The notes under the pieces: generated by a model | What the model was told of the DNA's origin: nothing | Database searches by the model: none | Seen by the model: only the letters and a program-made list of their open reading frames with translations | Shown here: one piece after another, positions 15,472-22,137 of the stretch | Numbering within the stretch: position 1 is the stretch's first letter | Layout of the letters: each line of letters begins with the position of its first letter | Made by a program: the position numbers and the translations under genes | NCBI GenBank assembly: GCA_900764045.1 | Contig: CAAFMN010000063.1 | Span: 1-22,887, forward strand | Length of the DNA: 22,887 nucleotides | Direction: 5' to 3' | Origin: Clostridia bacterium | GTDB lineage: Bacteria > Bacillota > Clostridia > Lachnospirales > Bianqueaceae

Positions 15472-15748
15472 ATAATTCCTCTTCTTTTTCTTCTTGTTCT
15501 GCTGAAAAATTCCAAAGTATTCTTAATACTTCCTCTTGTTCTTCTCTTGTTCCTTTATTGGATGGGTCAAGCCAGTTTACTTTGCACAGTCCGTTCAAAA
15601 ATTCCTCGTAAGTGGAGAAATAAAAATCTCCAATGCTAGGAATCAACACAAAACACCTCGGAAATCCAAGGTATAAAAGTCCTACCTGTTCGGGATGGTC
15701 TATGATGTTATCACAGTACCAACAACCCGGATATTTCTGATCTGCCAT
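15452..15748 (-). CDS. Hypothetical protein overlapping XRE gene
   Basis: 98 residues, acidic. The N-terminus has a CxxC-like pair (KYPGCWYCDNIIDHPEQVG), followed by hydrophobic strands (LLYLGFPRCFVLIPSIGDFY), an acidic helix and a Glu-rich tail (EEQEEVLRILWNF...EQEEKEEELYG). The overlap with the XRE gene ties the two together. It could be the toxin partner or a phage-like inhibitor; no family is recognised. Low GC sets it apart from the transfer genes on both sides. Confidence 0.65.
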   Translation of the reverse strand: MADQKYPGCWYCDNIIDHPEQVGLLYLGFPRCFVLIPSIGDFYFSTYEEFLNGLCKVNWLDPSNKGTREEQEEVLRILWNFSAEQEEKEEELYGNYDE

Positions 15749-15758
15749 AATATATGTG

Positions 15759-16178
15759 TTATTTAAGATATTTATTTCTCATTTCTTCTATACCTTCATA
15801 GGACATTCCGATATTAAATCCTTTGTCAAGTAGCCTTTTTTTTTGGTCGGCATAAAAATTAGTAATCAAGTTTGATTCTGTAATCAATGATTTTTTCATT
15901 TTCTGATATTCGTTATATGATATCTGCTTCACAGATGATAGGCATATTTCATTGTCGCTGCCAATGCCGGATACAACACCCTCGTAATAATATTTCTTTT
16001 CACCGTTGGCCGCAAAACTTCCTACTGGCTTGTAATAGCACACTTGAGCCATTGATACTCCATCTTCATAATGGTTCTCTCTATAATTATAGCTACGTCC
16101 GCATTTCGGAGCCTTACCGTATCTGTATCCAACTACCTTAATGCCTATAATATCATTTTCATATATCATATTATTCAC
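15759..16178 (-). CDS. Hypothetical protein of AT-rich cassette
   Basis: 139 residues. The N-terminal two thirds are beta-rich with many Tyr residues (IIGIKVVGYRYGKAPKCGRS, MAQVCYYKPVGSFAANGEKK, YYYEGVVSGIGSDNEICLSS). The C-terminal third is helical and basic (NLITNFYADQKKRLLDKGFN, then IEEMRNKYLK). No signal peptide or membrane helix. Stop is 10 bases before the start of the 98-aa gene. Start could be ATG 16178 or 16169. I do not recognise the family. Confidence 0.6.
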   Translation of the reverse strand: MNNMIYENDIIGIKVVGYRYGKAPKCGRSYNYRENHYEDGVSMAQVCYYKPVGSFAANGEKKYYYEGVVSGIGSDNEICLSSVKQISYNEYQKMKKSLITESNLITNFYADQKKRLLDKGFNIGMSYEGIEEMRNKYLK

Positions 16179-16205
16179 CCGTCATGCCGATAGCTCAGCA
16201 TTTAA

Positions 16206-16424
16206 TCAGTAGATTACAGCTTTTATTTTCATGTCAGTTATACAAACACTCTCTTGTCTCTGCACGGAATAGTAGGTAACGTGATTGTTCGATACTTCAA
16301 ACATCGGATAAATCGATTCGGGATCATCTTTAATACCTTCAATTGTGAATTTTACAATACCTTGTTTTGCTGCCTGTTTGAATGCTCTGCGAAAATCTGC
16401 ATCTAATGAATCGAAAGTTCTCAT
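16206..16424 (-). CDS. Small hypothetical protein, first of AT-rich cassette
   Basis: 72 residues: a helical N-terminus (DSLDADFRRAFKQAAKQGIV) followed by strands (FTIEGIKDDPES, MFEVSNNHVTYYSVQRQES, ITDMKIKAVIY). It is the first gene after a full Bacteroides promoter, with a leader of about 45 bases. Small alpha/beta layout; no family recognised. 27 bases separate it from the next gene, so all four genes probably share one transcript. Confidence 0.6.
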   Translation of the reverse strand: MRTFDSLDADFRRAFKQAAKQGIVKFTIEGIKDDPESIYPMFEVSNNHVTYYSVQRQESVCITDMKIKAVIY

Positions 16425-16474
16425 AATCTTGTTGCTGAATTGTTACTGTTGCCACCAGCCCTATTATTGTATTG

Positions 16475-16506
16475 CAAATATAAGCATTTAATTTATTGTT
16501 ACCAAA
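16475..16506 (-). promoter_or_regulatory. Promoter of the AT-rich cassette
   Basis: Minus strand TTTG (16503-16506), 20-base spacer, TATATTTG (16475-16482): full match to the Bacteroides sigma consensus. Transcription would start near 16468 and reach the 72-aa gene. Confidence 0.75.
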
Positions 16507-16784
16507 TATCGTAACAACCTAATTAATTGAATTAGCATTTCTTTGCAGTTGGATATTAATTATGGCAATATTATATGCTAAATAATAATACATGGCTATT
16601 TTTTTATAACTTTAGATTCTTTCATACTCTATAAAAGAGTACGTGACGTTCGAATCGGACGAAAACACTTTAATGGAAAAGAACTTGTAATAAACAGAGA
16701 AAACTTTTGCCATTAATGGGGATTCTTTTTTCAAGGGAATGCTAACGGTTCAATTTGAATAATACGGATCGATACAACCGACGG
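16507..16784. other. AT-rich spacer right of cassette
   Basis: No gene seen. It contains the perfect palindrome CCATTAATGG (16710-16719). GTTCGAATC at 16648-16656 recalls a tRNA T-loop, but no stem or acceptor surrounds it. No clear terminator for the relaxase gene that ends at 16785. Confidence 0.35.
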
Positions 16785-17735
16785 TCATCTCTCCCTTCCG
16801 GTCAGAAGATCGGTCCCCAGCCTTTTCAGTTCCTGGATGATGGCCTTTCTGGGATTCACCACGAACCGGTACAGACGGCAGACATTCATGTACAGCCGCC
16901 TTTCCTCCCTGAACTCCCCGTGCAGGATCTCACGCTTGATTCTCGATACAGTCTCGTTCCGCAGCTCGTTCCTTGCCTTCCATTCCCCGGAATATTCCTT
17001 CAGGCCCTTATCCTTGGACCGGCAGTAAGGGAAGTAGCCATACCGCTGGTTGAACCTGGAGGCGCACCGGGCGGACCACTGGGAACGGTCAAAGCCGACC
17101 ACCACATCCCTGCCGTCAAGAACCTGCCGGTTTCCCCTGCTCTTGGACAGCGGGGAAAGGGACACGGTCTGGGATCTGTCCATACGGGAAACGATAATAT
17201 GCACATGCAGCTGCAGTCCCGGTTTTCTTTCACCGGCTTTTGCCTTGCCGGCTTCCACCTCGGGATCATCGCCTTTATAGTGGCGTTCTGTTTCCACACG
17301 CCCATACCATACCAGATCGTCACCGGACCTGATTTTCTCCCGGTAAAAATTGCAGGCATATTCATCCATGCACTCACGGGTGAGCCGTTTCATTTCAGCC
17401 AGGACTTCTTTCTGCTGCTCCGGGGAGAGCTCCGGGAATTCGCCGGTCTTTTCCCCGGTCACTTTTTCAATGAGGTGCTGCTGCTCCTCACCGCTGGGAT
17501 TGATGGTGAGCATATAGAACTTGTCGTCGTTCCGTTTCAGTGTCCTGTGGTTGTTGTCCATATGATGCATGACGGTCAGAGGGGTCACATAGTCCTCTTT
17601 CTGTGAAAAAAAATTATCATAATAAGGACGTTCCTCCTTCAGCTCCTTGCTGAGATATTCCACCAGCTGCACGCATTTTCCCTTGTTGTCCGACACGCCC
17701 GGAGTATTTACAGGCCGGTGGACTTTACAGTACAT
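16785..17735 (-). CDS. Relaxase of the second mobilization module (DUF5712/BtgB-like)
   Basis: 316 residues from ATG at 17735 (MYCKVHRPVNTPGVSDNKG). The frame is open to 17798, but that part lies inside the bfmA-like gene, and the later start gives the natural N-terminus and an 11-base coupled overlap. Features: Tyr-containing helix VQLVEYLSKELKEERPYY near the N-terminus, a long helical insert, and the His motif GLQLHVHIIVSRMD, where relaxases hold metal with HxH. Further motifs are RDVVVGFDRSQW and a basic C-terminal tail. These relaxases pair with BfmA/BtgA proteins in Bacteroides transfer factors. It nicks oriT, probably at the stem-loop near 18600. Family call good; catalytic Tyr not assigned. 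Confidence 0.85.
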   Translation of the reverse strand: MYCKVHRPVNTPGVSDNKGKCVQLVEYLSKELKEERPYYDNFFSQKEDYVTPLTVMHHMDNNHRTLKRNDDKFYMLTINPSGEEQQHLIEKVTGEKTGEFPELSPEQQKEVLAEMKRLTRECMDEYACNFYREKIRSGDDLVWYGRVETERHYKGDDPEVEAGKAKAGERKPGLQLHVHIIVSRMDRSQTVSLSPLSKSRGNRQVLDGRDVVVGFDRSQWSARCASRFNQRYGYFPYCRSKDKGLKEYSGEWKARNELRNETVSRIKREILHGEFREERRLYMNVCRLYRFVVNPRKAIIQELKRLGTDLLTGRER

Positions 17736-18267
17736 ATTCCTCGTTGATCTTCTTGATGAGCAGCTGCAGGGTGCTGACGGGAATCTTGACATCATCACTG
17801 AATTTCACCTTCGGGAACTTGTCCGGATTGAGCTGGAATTTTATCAGCTCTGCCAGTCTGCGGAGTTTCTCCCGTTCTTTTTCCACATCTGCCGGGGAGC
17901 CCTCCCCGTACTCCGCCAGCTGTTGTTGGAGCTTCCTGTTCCTTTCCTGCAGATCGTGCATCTCATTCATCAGCCTTGCATAGTCCGGGGATTCATGGAG
18001 CCCGCCTCCGATACCGGCCAGTTTATCAAGAATGGGCTTGAAGATGTCACGTTCCTGGGACTTTATGATCTTAATAAGATCCTCAATTCTTTTCTCCACC
18101 AAGGCTGTCGGATTTTTGGATGCGTAACGGGGATTGAATCCCGTTATTTCAAAAAAAGTAATCATTCTGTCCACACAGACACTGACCGTATCGCTTCCCT
18201 TAAAGGTGTCCAGACGGGCTTTTACCGTGGGAGTAAGCCTGACCGACTTTATTGAATGTTCTTTCAT
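17725..18267 (-). CDS. BfmA/BtgA family mobilization protein
   Basis: 180 residues. The N-terminal 50 form a ribbon-helix-helix-like DNA-binding part (SIKSVRLTPTVKARLDTFKG, VSVCVDRMITFFEITGF). The middle is a long coiled coil (LMNEMHDLQERNRKLQQQLA, VEKEREKLRRLAELIKFQLN). The end is a short C-terminal domain (VKIPVSTLQLLIKKINEEYV). This is the layout of BfmA/BtgA, which bind oriT and help the relaxase. The gene overlaps the relaxase start by 11 bases. Upstream lie a promoter, a TGTATAAC leader and several GTATGC motifs that it could bind. Confidence 0.88.
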   Translation of the reverse strand: MKEHSIKSVRLTPTVKARLDTFKGSDTVSVCVDRMITFFEITGFNPRYASKNPTALVEKRIEDLIKIIKSQERDIFKPILDKLAGIGGGLHESPDYARLMNEMHDLQERNRKLQQQLAEYGEGSPADVEKEREKLRRLAELIKFQLNPDKFPKVKFSDDVKIPVSTLQLLIKKINEEYVL

Positions 18268-18282
18268 GTTGTATGCGTTTTA

Positions 18283-18290
18283 GTTATACA
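18283..18290 (-). promoter_or_regulatory. TGTATAAC leader motif before bfmA-like gene
   Basis: Minus-strand TGTATAAC, 16 bases before the ATG at 18267, followed by TAAAACG. Third copy of this element in the window; it lies within the predicted transcript start region of the promoter at 18306-18337. Confidence 0.4.
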
Positions 18291-18305
18291 TGTAAATAGC
18301 TGTCA

Positions 18306-18337
18306 CAAAGCTACTTGTTTTTGTTTTCTCCTGCAAG
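18306..18337 (-). promoter_or_regulatory. Promoter of the second mob operon
   Basis: Minus strand CTTG (18334-18337), 20-base spacer, TAGCTTTG (18306-18313). The -7 matches TAnnTTTG fully and the -33 matches TTTG in 3 of 4. Located about 40 bases before the bfmA-like ATG. Confidence 0.65.
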
Positions 18338-18459
18338 CGCCACCTGTCGCAGAGAGGTGAAAGTTTTATAACTTGCTGAAAATTAGTAAAATATCGGACA
18401 CGCATACGGAGATGCCCACAACTTAACCCACTGCGAACCAGAGAGAAAGGAGAAAAGGT

Positions 18460-18475
18460 GCATACAAATGTATGC
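18460..18475. repeat. Palindrome GCATACA-AA-TGTATGC upstream of bfmA-like gene
   Basis: Perfect 7-bp arms around AA. Half sites GTATGC (18271-18276) and GCATAC (18402-18407) lie nearer the gene. It is a candidate binding site for the BfmA-like protein or part of oriT. Confidence 0.5.
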
Positions 18476-18563
18476 GCGACCTGTAACATTGTATATAATT
18501 AAATTGTTGTATATCAACGCTATGCGTCGATTCATGTTCACGTGTGCGGGAACACCTCTTGCT

Positions 18564-18620
18564 CTTCCTTATCAGGAATTCACTAAGGGGATGAACCCCT
18601 TAGCCCCCCCGGTAAGGAAG
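18564..18620. other. Candidate oriT of the second mobilization module
   Basis: Nested stem-loop: outer CTTCCTTA (18564-18571) with TAAGGAAG (18613-18620); inner CTAAGGGG (18583-18590) with CCCCTTAG (18596-18603) around ATGAA; then seven C (18604-18610). It is non-coding, about 300 bases upstream of the bfmA-like gene, in the same orientation as the left module's oriT candidate, and shares the CCCTTnnnCCCCCC pattern. Nick site not determinable here. Confidence 0.5.
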
Positions 18621-18669
18621 GGCAGCGTGGCATGTCCGGAACAAGGCGTTTTTAGGGGAGGTCCATCCC

Positions 18670-18807
18670 ATGAAAAGAAATGACATGCAGAAAAGGGGAA
18701 AACGTATGGAGGAAATGACGGGCATGTGGAAAAATCCCCATGAAAGAAGGAAAAACGGCTCACGGAAATACCGGATACAACTTTTAGCAGAAGCAAAACA
18801 AAGCTAA
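18670..18807 (+). CDS. Possible small basic protein (45 residues)
   Basis: ATG at 18670 with AGGGGAGG about 10 bases upstream and stop at 18805-18807. The product (MKRNDMQKRGKRMEEMTGMW...) is very basic and Met-rich with no hydrophobic core. It lies between the oriT candidate and the amidoligase promoter. The Shine-Dalgarno match is good for this group, but composition is weak support and it may be chance. Confidence 0.25.
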   Translation: MKRNDMQKRGKRMEEMTGMWKNPHERRKNGSRKYRIQLLAEAKQS

Positions 18808-18833
18808 CACGCTGATAAATAGCATGATTAAAC

Positions 18834-18864
18834 TTGGATATTCGAAGAAAAATCATTACCTTTG
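18834..18864 (+). promoter_or_regulatory. Promoter and ribosome site of the amidoligase gene
   Basis: TTGG (18834-18837), 19-base spacer, TACCTTTG (18857-18864), a full -7 match. AAAGGAG at 18878-18884 lies about 9 bases before the ATG at 18894. Confidence 0.65.
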
Positions 18865-18893
18865 ATATGTGATAATAAAGGAGATAACATCTT

Positions 18894-19841
18894 ATGAATG
18901 AACAAATTATAACCATTTTAGCCGAGGACGGTACAAAGACCTCGAAAATCCGAAAACTTCTGCTGCTCGGACTCACCCACCGTGAAATTGCCAATCTTGT
19001 AACCCGTGGAAACCGTGGGTTTGTATGGAATGTCTACAAGAGAATGAGGGACGAGGGGCTGATCGTATCCGCAGGGACTCCCACCGCCACCACCACACCC
19101 GAACTTGATTATTCTTTCAGAAGGAAATTCGGTGTCGAGATAGAAGCCTATAACTGCACATGCCAGCGGCTCGTACGCGAGCTGACGGAAGCGGGAATCG
19201 AGGTGGCCTCGGAAAGATACAACCATGACCTCCGTCCGCACTGGAAACTGGTAACGGACAGCAGTCTGAACGGGAATGACACATTCGAACTCGTAAGCCC
19301 CATACTGGAGGGAGAGGACGGACTGGAGAAACTGGAGAGGGTCTGCTGGGTGCTGGACTCCTGTAATGTCAAGATTAATGGAAGCTGCGGATTGCATGTG
19401 CACATGAATGCGGAGGACTTCAACATCACTACATGGCGGAACCTGCTGCTTTCCTACAAGCATGCCGAAGCGGAAATAGACAAGTTCATGCCAGCTTCGC
19501 GCAGGGGCGGCAGCAACACTTACTGTGGCTCCCTCATCCAGTTTCCCGATGAGCGGATACGCTCGGCACGAAACATCAGGGAACTTCAGGGGCTGTTCCC
19601 CAGCAGGTATATGAAAGTGAACCTTCAAGCCTATTCACGCCACAGGACGGTAGAGTTCCGCCAGCATTCGGGAACCATCAGTTTTACAAAAATAGAAAAT
19701 TGGGTGTGTTTTCTCGACAGAATGATTACCTTTGCATCCGTGGGTTCTCTGCCTGCAGGAATCAGACTGGAAGATTTTCCTTTCCTGGGAGAGAAACAAA
19801 AGTTGTATTATAAATTAAGAACAAAAAAATTAGCCGTATGA
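18894..19841 (+). CDS. HTH-amidoligase fusion protein
   Basis: 315 residues. Residues 15-58 form a helix-turn-helix (KTSKIRKLLLLGLTHREIAN, then NRGFVWNVYKRMRDEGLI). After a Thr/Pro linker (61-70) comes an amidoligase domain of the COOH-NH2 ligase (glutamine-synthetase-like) fold: FGVEIEAY (79-86), WKLVTDSS (117-124), FELVSP (131-136), CGLHVHMN (165-172), YMKVNLQAY (239-247) and RHRTVEFRQHSGT (249-261), which supply the acidic, His and Arg residues for ATP, metal and substrate. Amidoligases join carboxyl and amino groups using ATP, often on small peptides or polyamines. The next gene overlaps by 4 bases and encodes an 81-aa protein, a possible substrate or partner. Reaction and target here are unknown. 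Confidence 0.87.
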   Translation: MNEQIITILAEDGTKTSKIRKLLLLGLTHREIANLVTRGNRGFVWNVYKRMRDEGLIVSAGTPTATTTPELDYSFRRKFGVEIEAYNCTCQRLVRELTEAGIEVASERYNHDLRPHWKLVTDSSLNGNDTFELVSPILEGEDGLEKLERVCWVLDSCNVKINGSCGLHVHMNAEDFNITTWRNLLLSYKHAEAEIDKFMPASRRGGSNTYCGSLIQFPDERIRSARNIRELQGLFPSRYMKVNLQAYSRHRTVEFRQHSGTISFTKIENWVCFLDRMITFASVGSLPAGIRLEDFPFLGEKQKLYYKLRTKKLAV

Positions 19842-20083
19842 ATAATATGAACAAGAAGACATATATGTTGCCTGGTGACGAGCGTATCGTTGCCGGCAAC
19901 GCCGAAGAGTTTGTGCATGAACTCCGTGTGGGCAGCTGGATGGATTCCGACTGTACCGACGAGCAGTATATGCACAATTTTGCCGAACGTTATGTGGTGC
20001 AGGCCGGGGTGAGGATTGCCACCGATACTCCGGAGAAATTCCTATCCGATCTCATACGGACAGGATATGCAAAAGAAATATAA
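19838..20083 (+). CDS. Small acidic partner of the amidoligase, internally duplicated
   Basis: 81 residues; the ATG overlaps the amidoligase stop (ATGA), so translation is coupled; ATG at 19847 is an alternative. It contains two similar units: RIVAGNAEEFVHELRVGSW (21-39) and RIATDTPEKFLSDLIRTGY (59-77), sharing R-I, E-x-F, and L-R/I-R spacing, each a strand plus helix. It is acidic with several exposed Glu/Asp and ends YAKEI. No family recognised. By coupling it may be the peptide acted on, a regulator, or an adaptor. A strong terminator follows 30 bases after the stop. Confidence 0.7.
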   Translation: MNNMNKKTYMLPGDERIVAGNAEEFVHELRVGSWMDSDCTDEQYMHNFAERYVVQAGVRIATDTPEKFLSDLIRTGYAKEI

Positions 20084-20112
20084 CGGACGGCTCTCCTTTA
20101 TTATTACCGTGT

Positions 20113-20148
20113 CCCCATTTTCCTTTCAAGGGAAAGTGGGGATTTTTT
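20113..20148 (+). terminator. Rho-independent terminator after the amidoligase pair
   Basis: CCCCATTTTCC pairs with GGGAAAGTGGGG (one G-U) around TTTCAA, followed by ATTTTTT. It lies between convergent genes and ends the amidoligase transcript. Confidence 0.85.
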
Positions 20149-20205
20149 ATAGAAACAAGTAACTTGCATATAAAACTTCAGGCAATGATTTACTTTTTTC
20201 TATTA

Positions 20206-20373
20206 TTATACATATATACTTTTTAAGTAAATTGCAGAATACCGTTCACCTCCCTGCCAAACGTTTTCCCCCGTACATTTCTCAAGGAGGGCGGCATTGT
20301 CTTTGGTAAAAAAGGTACGACAGTTCCGGGAATGGCAGTCTGAAGAATAGTACCCGTCCCCGCTACAGTTCAC
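20206..20373 (-). CDS. Small Cys-rich protein with GTG start (55 residues)
   Basis: Read from the minus strand: GTG at 20371-20373, stop TAA at 20206-20208. The product begins VNCSGDGYYSSDCHSRNCRT, continues FFTKDNAALLEKCTGENVWQ and GGERYSAIYLKSIYV. Codon use is typical of Bacteroides genes. The GTG overlaps the stop of an upstream reading frame as GTGA, the classic coupled arrangement, which supports both. Four Cys and one His (Cys3, Cys13, His14, Cys18, Cys33) could bind zinc. No family recognised. The upstream gene is broken, so this gene has probably lost its own expression. Confidence 0.5.
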   Translation of the reverse strand: MNCSGDGYYSSDCHSRNCRTFFTKDNAALLEKCTGENVWQGGERYSAIYLKSIYV

Positions 20374-20468
20374 ACCCGATAAAAAATAACCTTGTTCTCA
20401 CTTTTATCCGGAATGAATGTTTTTTCAAGTACGGCCGTTCCGTATATCCCGCCCAATGCGGGGAATTC
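20370..20468 (-). pseudogene. 3' remnant of a gene truncated at the IS21 end
   Basis: Minus-strand frame of 32 codons (EFPALGGIYGTAVLEKTFIP, then DKSENKVIFYRV) ending in TGA at 20370-20372. Codon use is gene-like but there is no ATG; an in-frame TAA at 20469-20471 and then IS21-type sequence follow. The best reading is the C-terminus of a gene whose front was separated by insertion of the IS element. The junction base is not certain, so part of 20460-20475 could belong to either side. Confidence 0.5.
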
Positions 20469-20544
20469 TTATCCATGCATGTAATTTGTAACTTTACCAG
20501 CAGGAAAATGGAAAATGTGAATACAGCACTTTTCCGGGGATGCC

Positions 20545-20552
20545 TATCTTTG
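20545..20552 (+). promoter_or_regulatory. -7 element of istA
   Basis: TATCTTTG is a full TAnnTTTG match 25 bases before the istA ATG. The -33 region is weak. It coincides with one of the repeated end blocks, so transposase binding could control the promoter. Confidence 0.45.
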
Positions 20553-20577
20553 CCGGCTCAAAAAGACAGACATCATT

Positions 20578-22137
20578 ATGATAACAACGAGCCGATTTTT
20601 TAAAGAGAAACAGTATATGTGGTACAAGGTTAGAGAGCTTCAGTCAAAAGGATTAAACAAGACACAGATCGGGAAGCACCTGGGAGTGGACAGAAGCACC
20701 GTGCGGAGATATCTGCAGATGTCCCGGGAAGATTTTGTAAGGAGGCGGAATTCGCATCGCAAATATACGCTGAAACTGGCAGGATACGAGGAGTATGTGC
20801 GGGGGACCCTGGAGGAATATCCGTATATATCGGCCGCAAGGATACATGACTGGCTTAAGGAATGCTATCCGGATTTCCCGGAAGTGTGCGACAAGACCGT
20901 ATTCAATTTTGTAGAAAAGGTGCGCTGCAAATATGGCATCGGAAAGAAGTCGGAGGCCAGGATACGCAGGGACTATGAGAAACTGCCGGACACCCCCTAC
21001 GGGGAGTATGCGCAGGCGGATTTCGGGGAGAAATGGATGTCAGCGGGAAACGGCAGAAGCACGAAAGTCTATTTTTTTGCGATCGTCCTGGCACGTTCAC
21101 GTTACAAGTTCACCTTTTTCGCCCGCCGCCCTTTCGACACGGAACTCGCCATCTATGCACATGAGTGTGCTTTTGAGTATTTCGGAGGGAAACCGGAAAA
21201 GATCCTTTATGACCAGGACAGGGTGCTGATCTCCCGGGAGAACCTGGGGGACCTGATGCTGACAAGGAAGTTCCAGACGTTTGTCAGGGAGCAGCATTTC
21301 CAGCCGGTGTTCTGCCATAAGGCAGATCCCGAGTCAAAAGGCAAGGTCGAGAACGTAGTGAAATATGTGAAGGAGAACTTTCTGGTGGCACGTGTGTTCC
21401 GTGATATTGACAGTCTGAACAGGGAGGCCCTCGAATGGCTTGAAAGGACGGGGAACGGGAAGGTGCACGGGACCACCCGTCTTGTTCCCCGGGAAGAGTT
21501 TGCCGTGGAGAAAGGCTTTCTCATGCCCTATCATGGGACGCCACAACCACCGCAGGAGGAGATGAGGGAATACCATGTCCGCAAGGACAATACAGTGCAG
21601 TACAGGGGGAATTATTACAGCCTGCCATGCGGAACTTACCGGAGCGGGCAAACAACCGTCTGGCTGCAGGAAACGGAAGGGAATGTGGAGCTGTACAACA
21701 AGGATACGGGGAAACTCATCTGCCGGCATGCGCTCTGTACCAGAAAGGGAAGGACCGTTTATGACGACTCCCACAGAAAACCGAGAAACGCCGGAGTGAA
21801 GATAGCCGAACGCATCCTTGTCCATGTGTCGGGCAACAGGGAGGTGGCCATGTGGATGGATAATCTGAAAAGGAGGAAGGAACGTTATTACAGGGATAAT
21901 CTGGAGGTGATCCTGCGCATAATTCCCGGATATGACAAGAATACACTGATAGAGGCCATACGGATATGTCTGGACAAAGGCATCTATAACGGGGACTCGG
22001 TTAAAAGCCTGTGTGAATATGTGTGCAGGGGAAAGGAAAATGGAACAGAAATATACGGACTGGAGGATCGCCTGCCCCGACAAGGCGGATTGATACAGTC
22101 TTATAACGAAATACTCAGGGATTATGACAAGACATAA
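20578..22137 (+). CDS. istA: IS21-family transposase IstA
   Basis: 519 residues, normal length for the family. N-terminal HTH (GLNKTQIGKHLGVDRSTVRR, 25-44). Retroviral-type catalytic core with Asp148 (YAQADFGEKW), Asp212 (ILYDQDRVL) and Glu258 (PESKGKVENVVKYVK), a full DDE set. C-terminal beta domain (VQYRGNYYSLPCGTYRSGQT) and basic tail. It cuts and joins the element's ends together with IstB. It is intact, so the element may be active. Its stop lies inside istB (14-base overlap, ATGACAAGACATAA), giving coupled translation. Confidence 0.95.
   Translation: MITTSRFFKEKQYMWYKVRELQSKGLNKTQIGKHLGVDRSTVRRYLQMSREDFVRRRNSHRKYTLKLAGYEEYVRGTLEEYPYISAARIHDWLKECYPDFPEVCDKTVFNFVEKVRCKYGIGKKSEARIRRDYEKLPDTPYGEYAQADFGEKWMSAGNGRSTKVYFFAIVLARSRYKFTFFARRPFDTELAIYAHECAFEYFGGKPEKILYDQDRVLISRENLGDLMLTRKFQTFVREQHFQPVFCHKADPESKGKVENVVKYVKENFLVARVFRDIDSLNREALEWLERTGNGKVHGTTRLVPREEFAVEKGFLMPYHGTPQPPQEEMREYHVRKDNTVQYRGNYYSLPCGTYRSGQTTVWLQETEGNVELYNKDTGKLICRHALCTRKGRTVYDDSHRKPRNAGVKIAERILVHVSGNREVAMWMDNLKRRKERYYRDNLEVILRIIPGYDKNTLIEAIRICLDKGIYNGDSVKSLCEYVCRGKENGTEIYGLEDRLPRQGGLIQSYNEILRDYDKT

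Noticed and set aside
16648..16656. GTTCGAATC resembling a tRNA T-loop (possible attachment site)
   Set aside because: Flanking bases do not form the T stem, and no acceptor or anticodon arm is present.
16755..17606. Plus-strand open frame of 283 codons
   Set aside because: Antisense shadow of the second relaxase; no recognisable motif.
13270..18303. 12-bp match GTAAATAGCTGT at 13270-13281 and 18292-18303
   Set aside because: Matches of this length are expected by chance in a window this size, and the flanks do not extend it.
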